A stretch of DNA of 64,000 nt from Pedobacter ureilyticus (GTDB taxonomy: Bacteria > Bacteroidota > Bacteroidia > Sphingobacteriales > Sphingobacteriaceae): contig NZ_SSHJ01000007.1 of NCBI RefSeq assembly GCF_005925345.1, positions 128,479-192,478 on the forward strand, given 5' to 3'. This document shows positions 56,285 to 64,000 of this stretch, in pieces. The position numbers and the translations under genes were made by a program. The notes under the pieces are model-generated. The model had not been told where the DNA came from and made no database searches. It saw nothing but the letters and a program-made list of their open reading frames with translations. Within the stretch, counting starts at the first letter, position 1. Every line of letters begins with the position of its first letter.

Positions 56285-56398
56285 ATGACAACAGAGAAAC
56301 TAAAAAAATGGGTTAAAAAACTAGGTTTCTGGGGATTTTTATTCTTTTTAGTTAAAGGTTTGGTTTGGTTAGCTCTTGGCTATTTTATTGTAAAATAG
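56285..56398 (+). CDS. 37-residue membrane protein
   Basis: A 37-residue protein from the ATG at 56285: an amphipathic basic start (KLKKWVKKLG) and one membrane helix (about 13-35). This basic-WVKKLG-FF-FLVKGLVWLA layout is typical of small Bacteroidota membrane proteins. It lies alone between the phosphoesterase and the histidine kinase genes. Confidence 0.65.
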   Translation: MTTEKLKKWVKKLGFWGFLFFLVKGLVWLALGYFIVK

Positions 56399-56565
56399 CA
56401 ACTACAAAGCTAAAGCAGGTAGCAAAACCTACCTCAAAGTCTTATTCCTTTCGTTTTGATCCTTCACCTATTCATTTTCATAGAAATCATCCCCTACAAT
56501 TAATCAATAAACAACCTATAAGAATAACTACAAATCATTATATTTAGGCCGTTTTTGTGCTAAAG

Positions 56566-58434
56566 ATGAAAATTAAGTTTGCTTTTTTGCTTTGGATATG
56601 CTGTCTGGTTTCTTTGACTGGAAAAACCCAAACTTCTCCCAAAGTAGCATTTAGCTTATTTGAAGACACCACTGGCAACCTAAATTTACAGCAGGTAGTG
56701 CTCCAATACCACCAAAAAAAATTCAAAACCCTTTCCCTCCCATCTTTTAATCCTGGCTATACAGAGTCGGTTTTTTGGCTAGCTATTGATCCACAATTTT
56801 TACCCATCCATTCCAGCTGGCTATTAACCATAGATAACCCACATATCAATAGAATAACATGGTATCAACTCGATAAAACACAGAAATCAAGATTACTGTA
56901 CCAAACTGGCGATTTTTATCCCTTTAAACAGCGTCCATATCCCGAATTTACCAATTTTGCTTTCCCTATTAAGCAAAATAATGGGTTTTACCTATTGAAG
57001 ATAGATAAAAGGAAAGAAAGCCTCCAAGTACCTATCAATGTAATAAAATATGATGAACTGGCTCAGAGATATATCAAAGGAAACCTGATCAATGGTCTTC
57101 TGTCTGGTACTATCCTCATGATGATTTTTTTCAGCTTAACGTTATGGATCAGTACTGGTAAAAAAATATACGTTTTTTACGCTTTGTATATTGGTGCACT
57201 TTTATTGTGGATCTGGAGCAATAAAGGCCTAGGTTTCGAATATTTTTGGTCTAATAGCAGCTTTTTTCCAAGCAGGGCAAGACCAGTTACTTTGCTGCTA
57301 TACATCATTTTTAGTATCCAATTTATGCAGCTTTTTATTGGGCAAACCAAAAAGAACATCTTGTTTTACCCCAACAAAGTATTACAAGCTATAGGCATCA
57401 TATTTTTGCTATTTATACTATTTCCAACTCCGTACGAAACCTCTTTAATAACGGCAAGATACGTACAAAATATACTGATAGTGGTTGCTAGCACACAAAT
57501 GCTGTTGTTATTGGCTAGCGTTGTAGAAAAGATATACATAGGTGTTAAAGAAGCTAAATTTTACTTGGCTGCTTTTTTAGTATTGGCATTTTGTGGGGTA
57601 GCAGAACAAATGTATATGTACGGCTCAATAATGTTAAATTACTACGTAGCCCAATTTGCGCTGTTAAGCGGTTTGGTAATAGAAGCCGCTATCCTTATCT
57701 ATGGTTTGGCACAAAAATTTAACGGATATAGAAAAGAACGTGAAATTTTACTATTAGAAAAAAGTGAACAGCAAAAAACACTTACCGACACCATTGTAGA
57801 CGTACAAGAAAAAGAAAGGAAAATATTTGCCGACCGATTGCATGACGAGATTGGCGCTATGCTGTCGGTCGTTGCCCTACATCTTAACAGCTTAAAGCAA
57901 AACAACATCGCAATTACCGAAAAAAGTGAAAACAAACTGACACAAGCAGATCAGATGTTAACGCTGGTAGCAGATACGGTACGTACCATGAGCCATCAAA
58001 TAAGCCCAGTTGCCATAGAAAAGATAGGGTTTGTAAAAGCGCTAGAAAGCCTGATAGCTAGCATTAACAAAACTGATAAGATATATGTAGAGTTGGTTTG
58101 CATGGGCTTTGAGCAAAGCGAAAACTATCCCACAAATTACCTAAACAATATCTATCGTATTATACAAGAATTGCTGCAAAACATAATTAAACATGCAGAA
58201 GCTACCAATGCAATTATCCAGCTGATAGAACACGAGGACACGATAGTAGTTATGGCCGAAGATAACGGACTTGGACTAACATCCGAACGACTGAAAAACC
58301 CTGAAGGTTCGGAAATGAACAGTGTATTTTCTAAAGTGAATTACTTGAACGGAACAATTGAGATTGAAACACCTGGCAATGGCACACTAATTAACATTGA
58401 GTTGCCTAACCAAAACATGACCACGAAGAAATGA
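56566..58434 (+). CDS. 7TM sensor histidine kinase (7TMR-DISM type)
   Basis: A 622-residue membrane kinase: a signal peptide (about 1-20), a 7TMR-DISMED2-like periplasmic domain (about 25-150), seven membrane helices (about 170-380), a coiled linker, a HisKA_3 dimerisation domain with the phospho-His in DRLHDEIG (about 425-432) and an HATPase_c domain (about 515-615). The frame is open to a GTG at 56557; the ATG at 56566 is preferred. It is partner of the response regulator, with which it overlaps by 4 nt. Confidence 0.9.
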   Translation: MKIKFAFLLWICCLVSLTGKTQTSPKVAFSLFEDTTGNLNLQQVVLQYHQKKFKTLSLPSFNPGYTESVFWLAIDPQFLPIHSSWLLTIDNPHINRITWYQLDKTQKSRLLYQTGDFYPFKQRPYPEFTNFAFPIKQNNGFYLLKIDKRKESLQVPINVIKYDELAQRYIKGNLINGLLSGTILMMIFFSLTLWISTGKKIYVFYALYIGALLLWIWSNKGLGFEYFWSNSSFFPSRARPVTLLLYIIFSIQFMQLFIGQTKKNILFYPNKVLQAIGIIFLLFILFPTPYETSLITARYVQNILIVVASTQMLLLLASVVEKIYIGVKEAKFYLAAFLVLAFCGVAEQMYMYGSIMLNYYVAQFALLSGLVIEAAILIYGLAQKFNGYRKEREILLLEKSEQQKTLTDTIVDVQEKERKIFADRLHDEIGAMLSVVALHLNSLKQNNIAITEKSENKLTQADQMLTLVADTVRTMSHQISPVAIEKIGFVKALESLIASINKTDKIYVELVCMGFEQSENYPTNYLNNIYRIIQELLQNIIKHAEATNAIIQLIEHEDTIVVMAEDNGLGLTSERLKNPEGSEMNSVFSKVNYLNGTIEIETPGNGTLINIELPNQNMTTKK

Positions 58435-59075
58435 ACATCATAAAGATTTACATAGCCGATGACCACCAGCTACTAATAGACGGCCTTATCTCTGCTTTAA
58501 GCGACTACCCTTACTTAGAAATTGTTGGTACTGCTAACAACGGAAAAAAGGTTTTAAATGACATTTATTTGAGTAAACCAGATGTACTTTTACTTGATTT
58601 AAACATGCCACAAGCAGACGGCCTACAGGTAATCGAAAAAGTAAAAGCAACAGCAAATAATGTTAAAATTTTAGTGCTTTCTAACTATAATGCCAACCAT
58701 ATTATTAAAGAAGTGCAGCAAAAAGGTGCGGATGGATACTTATTAAAAAATGGTTCTATCAATGATTTGGTGACTGCCATACATCAAGTTGCCAACGGAA
58801 AATCTGTATTCGAAAACGTAATCCCAGCTACTCAAAAAAAAGAAGCAGGTTATTTTATGGATGATTTTATGAAAGAATACCTACTTACCAAACGGGAACA
58901 TGATATTTTACTGCTTATGGCCAAAGGAAAATCTAGCAATGAAATTGGCGATACGCTTTTTATAAGTGCCGCAACTGTAAGTACACATCGTAGAAACATC
59001 CTCAAAAAATTGGGTTTAAAAAGAACTTCTGAAATAATGAACCTGGCCGCTTCGAAAGGCTGGCTGAGAGAATAA
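58431..59075 (+). CDS. LuxR-type response regulator (NarL family)
   Basis: A 214-residue NarL/FixJ-type regulator with a receiver domain (about 5-120; DD near 10-11, phospho-Asp in DLNMPQADG near 57-65, Lys near 105) and a LuxR HTH domain (about 150-205). The start overlaps the kinase stop by 4 nt, so the two are a translationally coupled two-component pair. Confidence 0.93.
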   Translation: MNIIKIYIADDHQLLIDGLISALSDYPYLEIVGTANNGKKVLNDIYLSKPDVLLLDLNMPQADGLQVIEKVKATANNVKILVLSNYNANHIIKEVQQKGADGYLLKNGSINDLVTAIHQVANGKSVFENVIPATQKKEAGYFMDDFMKEYLLTKREHDILLLMAKGKSSNEIGDTLFISAATVSTHRRNILKKLGLKRTSEIMNLAASKGWLRE

Positions 59076-59132
59076 GGATGAAGAACAAAGATGAAAGACT
59101 ATTCCTTGTTCCTTCTTCCTTTATCAAAAAAA

Positions 59133-60317
59133 CTAAATCCCTCTCCTAGCCTTTTCTTTAGCAATTAAAGATAATTCGCGACCAGTTTGTCCAGCTACCG
59201 AAGTATTCTCTTGCGCTCTTCTAAATAGATAGGGCATTACGGCTTTAATTGGACCATAAGGCACATACTTGGCTACATTATAACCTGCGTTAGATAAATT
59301 AAAACTTAAATTATCGCTCATTCCTAACAATTGAGCAAAATAAACATGAGGATGATTGTGTTCTACTCCTTTATTATCAATTAATTCGGTTAACAACCTA
59401 CTACTCTCTTCATTGTGTGTACCACAAACAAAACCAATCCTATCGATACGGTCTACGCAGAAACGCAATGCAAGATTATAATCTTTGTCTGTTGCCATTT
59501 TATCTGGCTGTATGGGTGATGGATACCCCTGCTCTTCGGCACGTTTGCGTTCCTTCTCCATGTAAGCGCCACGAACTAACTTAGCTCCTAAAATAAAATC
59601 TGCTTCTTTGGCAATTAAGTAATCCGCTTCTAAGCCAGCTAATTTATCGTGACGGTAAATTTGGTAAGTATTAAATACAATGAGCTGCTCTTTATTAAAT
59701 TTCATCATCATTTCAATAGCTAACAAATCAATCGTATCTTGGATCCAAGTTTCCTCAGCATCAATCATTACCGGTACTTTTCTTTCAAATGCAGCACGGC
59801 AGATTTTTTCACAACGCTGTTTTACTCGCTCAAATTCGGCCTTTTCTGTTTCAGTTAGTTCTTGCTTAGCATCTAGCTTTTCCAACAAGGCAAATCGGCC
59901 AATACCCGTTACTTTAAAAACCGTAATCGGAATTCTAGGGTCGCCATCTGCACGTTCAACAGTTCTAATAATTTCTTCGCAAGTAAAATCAAAAACAGGC
60001 TCCTCATCCTCGCCTTCTACAGAATAATCTAAAATTGTGCCTACTTTCCCTTGGTGCAGTTGCGCTATAGTGTGCTCACATTCTGCAATAGTTTCGCCAC
60101 CACAAAACTGTTTAAAGATAGTCGCTCTAATGGCTCCCTTAATTGGCAAACCAATGTTTAGCATAAAATTGGTAATTGGCGGGCCAACTTTGGTTAAAAA
60201 ATTGCTTCCTATCATTTTAAAAAGCCAGTAAGCTTGTTTTAACTCGGCATTAGATTTATGCCTAAAGGCCACCTCAGTATTGTTGAAGTCTATTTTTTGC
60301 TTGGGAAAAGCATCCAT
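59133..60317 (-). CDS. Proline dehydrogenase
   Basis: A 394-residue FAD-dependent proline dehydrogenase with the beta-alpha barrel of the PutA/PRODH family. The substrate and FAD region is shown by MIDAEETW (about 192-199), GAKLVRGAYM (about 247-256), GTHNEESS (about 301-308) and RRAQENTSVAGQ (about 369-380). It oxidises proline to pyrroline-5-carboxylate at the membrane and feeds electrons to quinone. It is monocistronic, divergent from the S4 gene. Confidence 0.93.
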   Translation of the reverse strand: MDAFPKQKIDFNNTEVAFRHKSNAELKQAYWLFKMIGSNFLTKVGPPITNFMLNIGLPIKGAIRATIFKQFCGGETIAECEHTIAQLHQGKVGTILDYSVEGEDEEPVFDFTCEEIIRTVERADGDPRIPITVFKVTGIGRFALLEKLDAKQELTETEKAEFERVKQRCEKICRAAFERKVPVMIDAEETWIQDTIDLLAIEMMMKFNKEQLIVFNTYQIYRHDKLAGLEADYLIAKEADFILGAKLVRGAYMEKERKRAEEQGYPSPIQPDKMATDKDYNLALRFCVDRIDRIGFVCGTHNEESSRLLTELIDNKGVEHNHPHVYFAQLLGMSDNLSFNLSNAGYNVAKYVPYGPIKAVMPYLFRRAQENTSVAGQTGRELSLIAKEKARRGI

Positions 60318-60397
60318 TTTTATAAATAATTTTAGTCAGAACGCTGCAAAAATATAAATAACTAGACATCTTAACACGAAAGACTTTTAAATAATCG

Positions 60398-60405
60398 TAA
60401 ATTTG
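60398..60405 (+). promoter_or_regulatory. Possible -7 element of the S4-aroB transcript
   Basis: TAAATTTG fits the Bacteroidetes -7 element TAnnTTTG. It lies 7 bp before the S4 gene ATG, so the mRNA would be nearly leaderless. No matching -33 TTG was found at the usual distance, so confidence is low. Confidence 0.35.
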
Positions 60406-60412
60406 TTTCGTC

Positions 60413-60619
60413 ATGATACAATTTAAACTAGAAGGGGAATTTATCCCATTAATCGCCTTGTTAAAAGCTACCTCGTTGGTTCAAAGCGGTGGCGAAGCAC
60501 AAACCATTGTAGAAGAAGGGCTTGTTAAAGTGAACGGCGTTACCGAAGACCGTAAGCGATTAAAAGTACGTATTGGCGACAAAGTGGAATTTTTGAGCAA
60601 AACGATAGAAGTAATTTAA
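60413..60619 (+). CDS. Small S4-domain RNA-binding protein (YbcJ-like)
   Basis: A 68-residue protein that is a single S4 RNA-binding domain (alpha-L motif about 10-55, with GGEAQTIVEEGLVKVNG). S4 proteins of this size bind structured RNA and are often linked to ribosome biogenesis. Its TAA stop overlaps the aroB ATG by one base, so they are coupled. Confidence 0.9.
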   Translation: MIQFKLEGEFIPLIALLKATSLVQSGGEAQTIVEEGLVKVNGVTEDRKRLKVRIGDKVEFLSKTIEVI

Positions 60620-61677
60620 TGGAACCGTTAAAAAATAATGATCATTTTATCCATTTCGAAAGTGGATTAGCTCCATTAAACGATATTTTAGCCGAGAAAA
60701 AATACAGCAAAGTATTTGTATTTGCCGACTCTAATACCGCAGAAATTTGTTTGCCCGTTTTTAGGGAGTTTTTACCTGAACTCGAAAACTTCGATATTAT
60801 TGAAACCGACCCAGGAGAAGAAAACAAGAACATTGATTTTTGTATTGGCATTTGGAAAACTTTGTTGGATTTTGAAGCCGACCGTAAATGTTTAATGATT
60901 AATTTAGGTGGTGGCGTAATTACCGACATGGGTGGTTTTATCGCATCTACTTACAAGCGAGGAATTGATTTTATTAATATTCCTACTACGCTACTTTCTC
61001 AAGTTGATGCTTCTGTAGGTGGTAAAACTGGCATCGACATCGATAATGTGAAAAATATGGTAGGCACATTTAGCTTACCACAAGCGGTATTTATCGAAAA
61101 TGCTTTCTTGCAAACTTTGCCTCAACGCGAATTATTGTCAGGCTTTGCCGAAATGATAAAACATGGCTTAATTGCAGATGCTACTTACTACCAACAACTT
61201 AAAGACAGCGATTATACCAACATCAGCGCAGCAGCTATTTATCACTCTGTGAAAATTAAAAACGAAGTGGTATTGGCAGATCCGTTAGAAAAAGGACTAC
61301 GAAAGATTTTGAACTTTGGACATACCATTGGACATGCTGTAGAAGGTTATGCTTTAGTAAATGATAAAAAACCGCTTACTCATGGCGAAGCGATCGCTAT
61401 CGGGATGATTTGTGAAGCACATTTATCAGCTAAATATTGTAACTTATCGCAAGACGAGTTAACAGAAGTAGCGAGTTATATATTATCTCTATATCCAAAA
61501 TACCACATTAAACCAAAAAGTTTTGAAGACTTAATGGTATTAATGCAAAGCGATAAAAAAAACGAGGATGGTTTCATCATGTTCTCTTTATTAGACCAAA
61601 TTGGTAAATGCGTTTTTAATTGCAAGGTAACTAAAGAAGATATTTTTAACAGTTTAATGTATTACAATAGTTTGTAA
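60619..61677 (+). CDS. aroB: 3-dehydroquinate synthase
   Basis: A 352-residue enzyme with the AroB NAD-binding segment (GGGVITDMGGFIASTYKRG, about 98-116), the PTTLLSQVDASVGGKTG block (about 121-137) and the metal ligands in the H...GEAIAIGM segment (about 256-263). It converts DAHP to 3-dehydroquinate, the second step of the shikimate pathway. The pheA-DAHP synthase operon is 1.2 kb downstream. Confidence 0.95.
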   Translation: MEPLKNNDHFIHFESGLAPLNDILAEKKYSKVFVFADSNTAEICLPVFREFLPELENFDIIETDPGEENKNIDFCIGIWKTLLDFEADRKCLMINLGGGVITDMGGFIASTYKRGIDFINIPTTLLSQVDASVGGKTGIDIDNVKNMVGTFSLPQAVFIENAFLQTLPQRELLSGFAEMIKHGLIADATYYQQLKDSDYTNISAAAIYHSVKIKNEVVLADPLEKGLRKILNFGHTIGHAVEGYALVNDKKPLTHGEAIAIGMICEAHLSAKYCNLSQDELTEVASYILSLYPKYHIKPKSFEDLMVLMQSDKKNEDGFIMFSLLDQIGKCVFNCKVTKEDIFNSLMYYNSL

Positions 61678-61680
61678 CAA

Positions 61681-62631
61681 ATGACGTTTACCGGAAGTGA
61701 TATTTCTGTAGGCACACTTTTTAGTTTTGTGATTGTGCTTGCCATAGTTGAAATGTATTTTAGCTATGCGCACAACAAGCAACTTTACACTAAAAAAGAT
61801 ACTTGGAACAATATTTATTTAATGACCTGTGCCGTGCTGGTAAACTTAACCATGAAGTTTGCCACATTTTATCTCCTAGATTATTGCTATCAATTTAGAT
61901 TTTTTGAGATACATAACACATGGTTATACTGGATTTTATTGGTGCTTGCTCAAGATCTACTTTATTGGTTTTTACATACTACTGGGCATTACGTTCGTTT
62001 TTTTTGGGCAATGCACGTTACCCACCATTCGTCAGAACATTTTAACTTAACTACCGGGTTTCGCTCCACAGTTTTTGAACCACTGTATCGGGTGTTTTTC
62101 TATTTACCCTTAGCTTTCATGGGCTTTCACGCCATGGATATCTTATTTGCTTATCTAATCACGCAAATCTACGGCAATTTGGTACATACTAGAACAGTTG
62201 GAAAGCTGCACCCGATCTTCGAATATATCTTTGTTACACCTTCTCACCACAGGGTTCATCATGCATGTAACATACGCTATTTAGACAAAAACATGGGCAT
62301 GGTACTTATTATCTGGGATAGGATATTTGGCACCTTTCAAGAAGAACTACCCGAAGACGAAATAAAATACGGGCTTACTACACAAGTTGAAGATACTGGT
62401 GCTTTTAACCTCATTTTTCACGAATTTATTGCGCTAAAAAAAGATATCCAGAAGACAAACAATTTTTGGAATAAAATAAAATATATCGTTAATCCTCCTG
62501 GATGGAGCCATGATGGTAGTACGCAAATTGCCAAAACAATGAGAAAAGAACTAATGGAAACAGAAAAGAAAAACCATGCTATTGGAAATAGTGTGAAAGT
62601 TTTTTCTAGTTCTTATCAATCCAAAATCTAA
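61681..62631 (+). CDS. Fatty acid hydroxylase/sterol desaturase-family membrane protein
   Basis: A 316-residue di-iron membrane protein with membrane helices (about 8-30, 42-65, 80-100, 138-160) and the three histidine boxes: HTTGH (about 99-103), HVTHH (about 112-116) and HHRVHH (about 184-189). Proteins of this family hydroxylate or desaturate lipids. It follows aroB by 3 bp and may be co-transcribed. The substrate is unknown; carotenoid, fatty acid and ceramide-like lipids are all possible in Bacteroidota. Confidence 0.88.
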   Translation: MTFTGSDISVGTLFSFVIVLAIVEMYFSYAHNKQLYTKKDTWNNIYLMTCAVLVNLTMKFATFYLLDYCYQFRFFEIHNTWLYWILLVLAQDLLYWFLHTTGHYVRFFWAMHVTHHSSEHFNLTTGFRSTVFEPLYRVFFYLPLAFMGFHAMDILFAYLITQIYGNLVHTRTVGKLHPIFEYIFVTPSHHRVHHACNIRYLDKNMGMVLIIWDRIFGTFQEELPEDEIKYGLTTQVEDTGAFNLIFHEFIALKKDIQKTNNFWNKIKYIVNPPGWSHDGSTQIAKTMRKELMETEKKNHAIGNSVKVFSSSYQSKI

Positions 62632-62703
62632 AATTACCAAAATTCTATACCGTTTCGTTATTTGGTTCAAAAATGGCAAAATAAAATTATTTTCATTTAA
62701 CTA

Positions 62704-62734
62704 TTGACAAATTAAATTTGTTGGTGTACATTTG
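62704..62734 (+). promoter_or_regulatory. Promoter of the pheA operon
   Basis: TTG (62704-62706) and TACATTTG (62727-62734) match the Bacteroidetes -33 TTG and -7 TAnnTTTG boxes with 20 bp between them. The expected start site is about 62740, so the leader peptide start at 62752 follows after about 12 nt. Confidence 0.75.
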
Positions 62735-62751
62735 ACACCAGAAGACAAAAA

Positions 62752-62814
62752 ATGAATTTTAACACTACATATTGGTTTGGTTACTTTTACTACTTTAGTA
62801 AGAGCCAGGACTAA
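62752..62814 (+). CDS. Aromatic-rich leader peptide of the pheA attenuator
   Basis: A 20-codon frame with nine aromatic residues: Phe at 3, 9, 12, 15; Tyr at 7, 11, 13, 14; Trp at 8. The last codons (AGC CAG GAC) are also the antiterminator arm. The ATG is preceded by an A-rich stretch, as usual in Bacteroidota. Its role would be to stall the ribosome when charged Phe, Tyr or Trp tRNA is scarce, not to make a functional protein. Confidence 0.85.
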   Translation: MNFNTTYWFGYFYYFSKSQD

Positions 62815-62888
62815 TATGCTTAAAGTATAACAAGATATTTTAAAACATACGAAAAGGTCCTGGCTAAAAGTCAGGACCTTTTTTTGTT
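62803..62888 (+). promoter_or_regulatory. Attenuator: antiterminator and terminator of pheA
   Basis: The antiterminator is AGCCAGGAC (62803-62811) with GTCCTGGCT (62857-62865), a perfect 9-bp pairing. The terminator is AAAAGGTCCTG (62852-62862) with CAGGACCTTTT (62872-62882), followed by more T. The two compete for 62857-62862. A ribosome that reaches the leader stop (62812) masks the antiterminator arm, so the terminator forms; a ribosome stalled on the aromatic codons leaves the arm free. A weak protector pairing of TTGGTT (62772-62777) with the AGCCAG part is possible. Confidence 0.85.
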
Positions 62889-62898
62889 TAGCACAATT

Positions 62899-63732
62899 AT
62901 GAAGACAAAAACAAGGGTAGCGATACAAGGCATTAAAGCATCATTTCACGAAGAAGCAGCTTTCAAATTTTTCGGCAGAGATATCGACACGATTGAATGC
63001 AACTCTTTTAAACAGACCTGTGATGTTTTAGATGACGACAAAGCGGATTATGTAGTAATGGCAATTGAAAACTCTATTGCAGGTAGTCTATTGCCAAATT
63101 ACACCCTAATTCGCGAATTTAACTTCGCTGTTGTAGGTGAAGTATACCTGCCAATTCAGCTACACCTACTGGCTTTACCTGGAGTTAAATTTGAAGACAT
63201 TAAAATCGCCACCTCTCACCCTATTGCTATCAGACAGTGTGTAGATTTTTTTGAAGAGTTTCCTCAAATTCAAGTAATAGAAGGCAATGATACCGCTGCC
63301 TGTGCCAAAAAAATTAAAGATGGGCAACTGAAAGATACTGTGGCTATTGCCAATGCTTTGGCCGCCGAAACTTATGGCTTAAACATCATAGAAAGAAGAA
63401 TAGAATCTAATAAGAAGAATTTCACCCGTTTCTTAATCCTACAAAAAAGGAAAATGGTTACCGAAAAAGGAATAAATAAAGCATCTATCTGCTTTCAGGT
63501 GGGACACCATGTTGGCGCATTAAGTCAAGTATTACAAATTTTTGCCGAGCTGAACGTTAACTTAACAAAAATCCAATCTATGCCTGTTTTGGGGCGCCGA
63601 AACGAATACTATTTCTATGTAGATATTGAATGGAAGAACATGGAAAATTACGATACCGCGATTAGAAGAGCACTTAAATATACCGTAAACTTCAATATCA
63701 TGGGCGAGTATATTAAGAACGACAAAGTATAG
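62899..63732 (+). CDS. pheA: Prephenate dehydratase
   Basis: A 277-residue enzyme with the PDT catalytic domain (about 1-180: RVAIQGIKASFHEEAA at the start, the SIAGS segment near 62-66 and the NFTRFLIL segment near 175-182) and a C-terminal ACT domain (about 195-270) for phenylalanine feedback. The usual GPxG-like motif is QGIKA here. The frame is open to a TTG at 62884, but the ATG at 62899 is preferred. The gene is the first of the attenuated operon. It makes phenylpyruvate from prephenate. Confidence 0.93.
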   Translation: MKTKTRVAIQGIKASFHEEAAFKFFGRDIDTIECNSFKQTCDVLDDDKADYVVMAIENSIAGSLLPNYTLIREFNFAVVGEVYLPIQLHLLALPGVKFEDIKIATSHPIAIRQCVDFFEEFPQIQVIEGNDTAACAKKIKDGQLKDTVAIANALAAETYGLNIIERRIESNKKNFTRFLILQKRKMVTEKGINKASICFQVGHHVGALSQVLQIFAELNVNLTKIQSMPVLGRRNEYYFYVDIEWKNMENYDTAIRRALKYTVNFNIMGEYIKNDKV

Positions 63733-63836
63733 ACTAACTGTGGATTTGGTTAACTACTATCAAAACGATTAACCGATTTCAACAATTAACCGATTAAACA
63801 AATAAGTAATAACAACAATACAAATTATCCTAAAAA

Positions 63837-64000
63837 ATGAAATTAAATTTAAACATTGAGCCTTTAGAAAACTGGTTAACGGTAAGCAACCAACCTCTAT
63901 TAATCTCTGGGCCTTGTAGCGCCGAAACAGAAGACCAATTACTAACTACGGCACATTTATTAGCAGCAACTGGCAAAGTAAGCGTTTTAAGAGCTGGTAT
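63837..64000 (+). CDS. DAHP synthase (partial; probably fused to chorismate mutase)
   Basis: The frame runs 54 codons from the ATG at 63837 to the window end. LLISGPCSAET (about 21-31) is the start motif of type I-beta DAHP synthases, the first enzyme of the shikimate pathway. In Bacteroidota this protein is often bifunctional with chorismate mutase at the C-terminus, which is outside the window. It follows pheA by 104 bp and is presumably under the same attenuator. Confidence 0.9.
   Translation, partial: MKLNLNIEPLENWLTVSNQPLLISGPCSAETEDQLLTTAHLLAATGKVSVLRAG

Overview
The window comes from a member of the Bacteroidota, most likely the Sphingobacteriaceae (Pedobacter-like). The evidence is two SusC/SusD loci each with an ECF sigma factor and a FecR anti-sigma factor, promoters of the TAnnTTTG type, Bacteroidetes Tra proteins, and A-rich start regions without Shine-Dalgarno sequences. 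No species can be named from the sequence alone.

Positions 1 to about 38,300 are most of an integrative and conjugative element (ICE) of the CTnDOT type, whose left end lies outside the window. On the minus strand it runs: a C5-cytosine methyltransferase, MobA and MobB (relaxosome), a ParA ATPase, the tra block (TraE twice, TraF, TraG, three TraI-like paralogues, TraJ, TraK, TraL, TraM, TraN), and the start of a MobC/VirD4 coupling protein. Upstream of the methyltransferase lie a 0.7 kb non-coding stretch with two large hairpins (candidate oriT), a toprim protein and its degenerate paralogue, two paralogous HTH proteins flanking a strongly folded 280-nt non-coding stretch, and an RteC-type regulator. 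The cargo (21 to 36.5 kb) holds a plus-strand group (LytTR, GNAT, membrane LuxR and Crp-like proteins), a MauE-like membrane protein with a small secreted Cys-containing protein, and a minus-strand sigma/FecR/SusC/SusD/TlpA-like module. It ends with a second folded non-coding stretch containing a possible pseudoknot, a wrecked VapBC-like pair and a tyrosine recombinase that reads away from tRNA-Ile2(CAU), the presumed attachment site.

From 38.3 kb the sequence is ordinary chromosome. It holds half of a second tRNA-Ile2, a HAD phosphatase, a DUF962 protein, KatG, a GreA/Rnk-like factor, and a second sigma/FecR/SusC/SusD locus with a DUF4843 protein, an M16 peptidase interrupted by an in-frame TAG, and a large lipoprotein. 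Then come a calcineurin-like phosphoesterase, a 7TM histidine kinase with its LuxR-type regulator, proline dehydrogenase, an S4 protein, AroB, a fatty acid hydroxylase, and a pheA-DAHP synthase operon.

The clearest regulatory discovery is in front of pheA. A Bacteroidetes-type promoter is followed by a 20-codon leader peptide with nine aromatic residues (4 Phe, 4 Tyr, 1 Trp), a perfect 9-bp antiterminator and an intrinsic terminator, which together form a classical ribosome-mediated attenuator for aromatic amino acids. The two folded non-coding stretches inside the ICE are the best candidates for undescribed RNAs.
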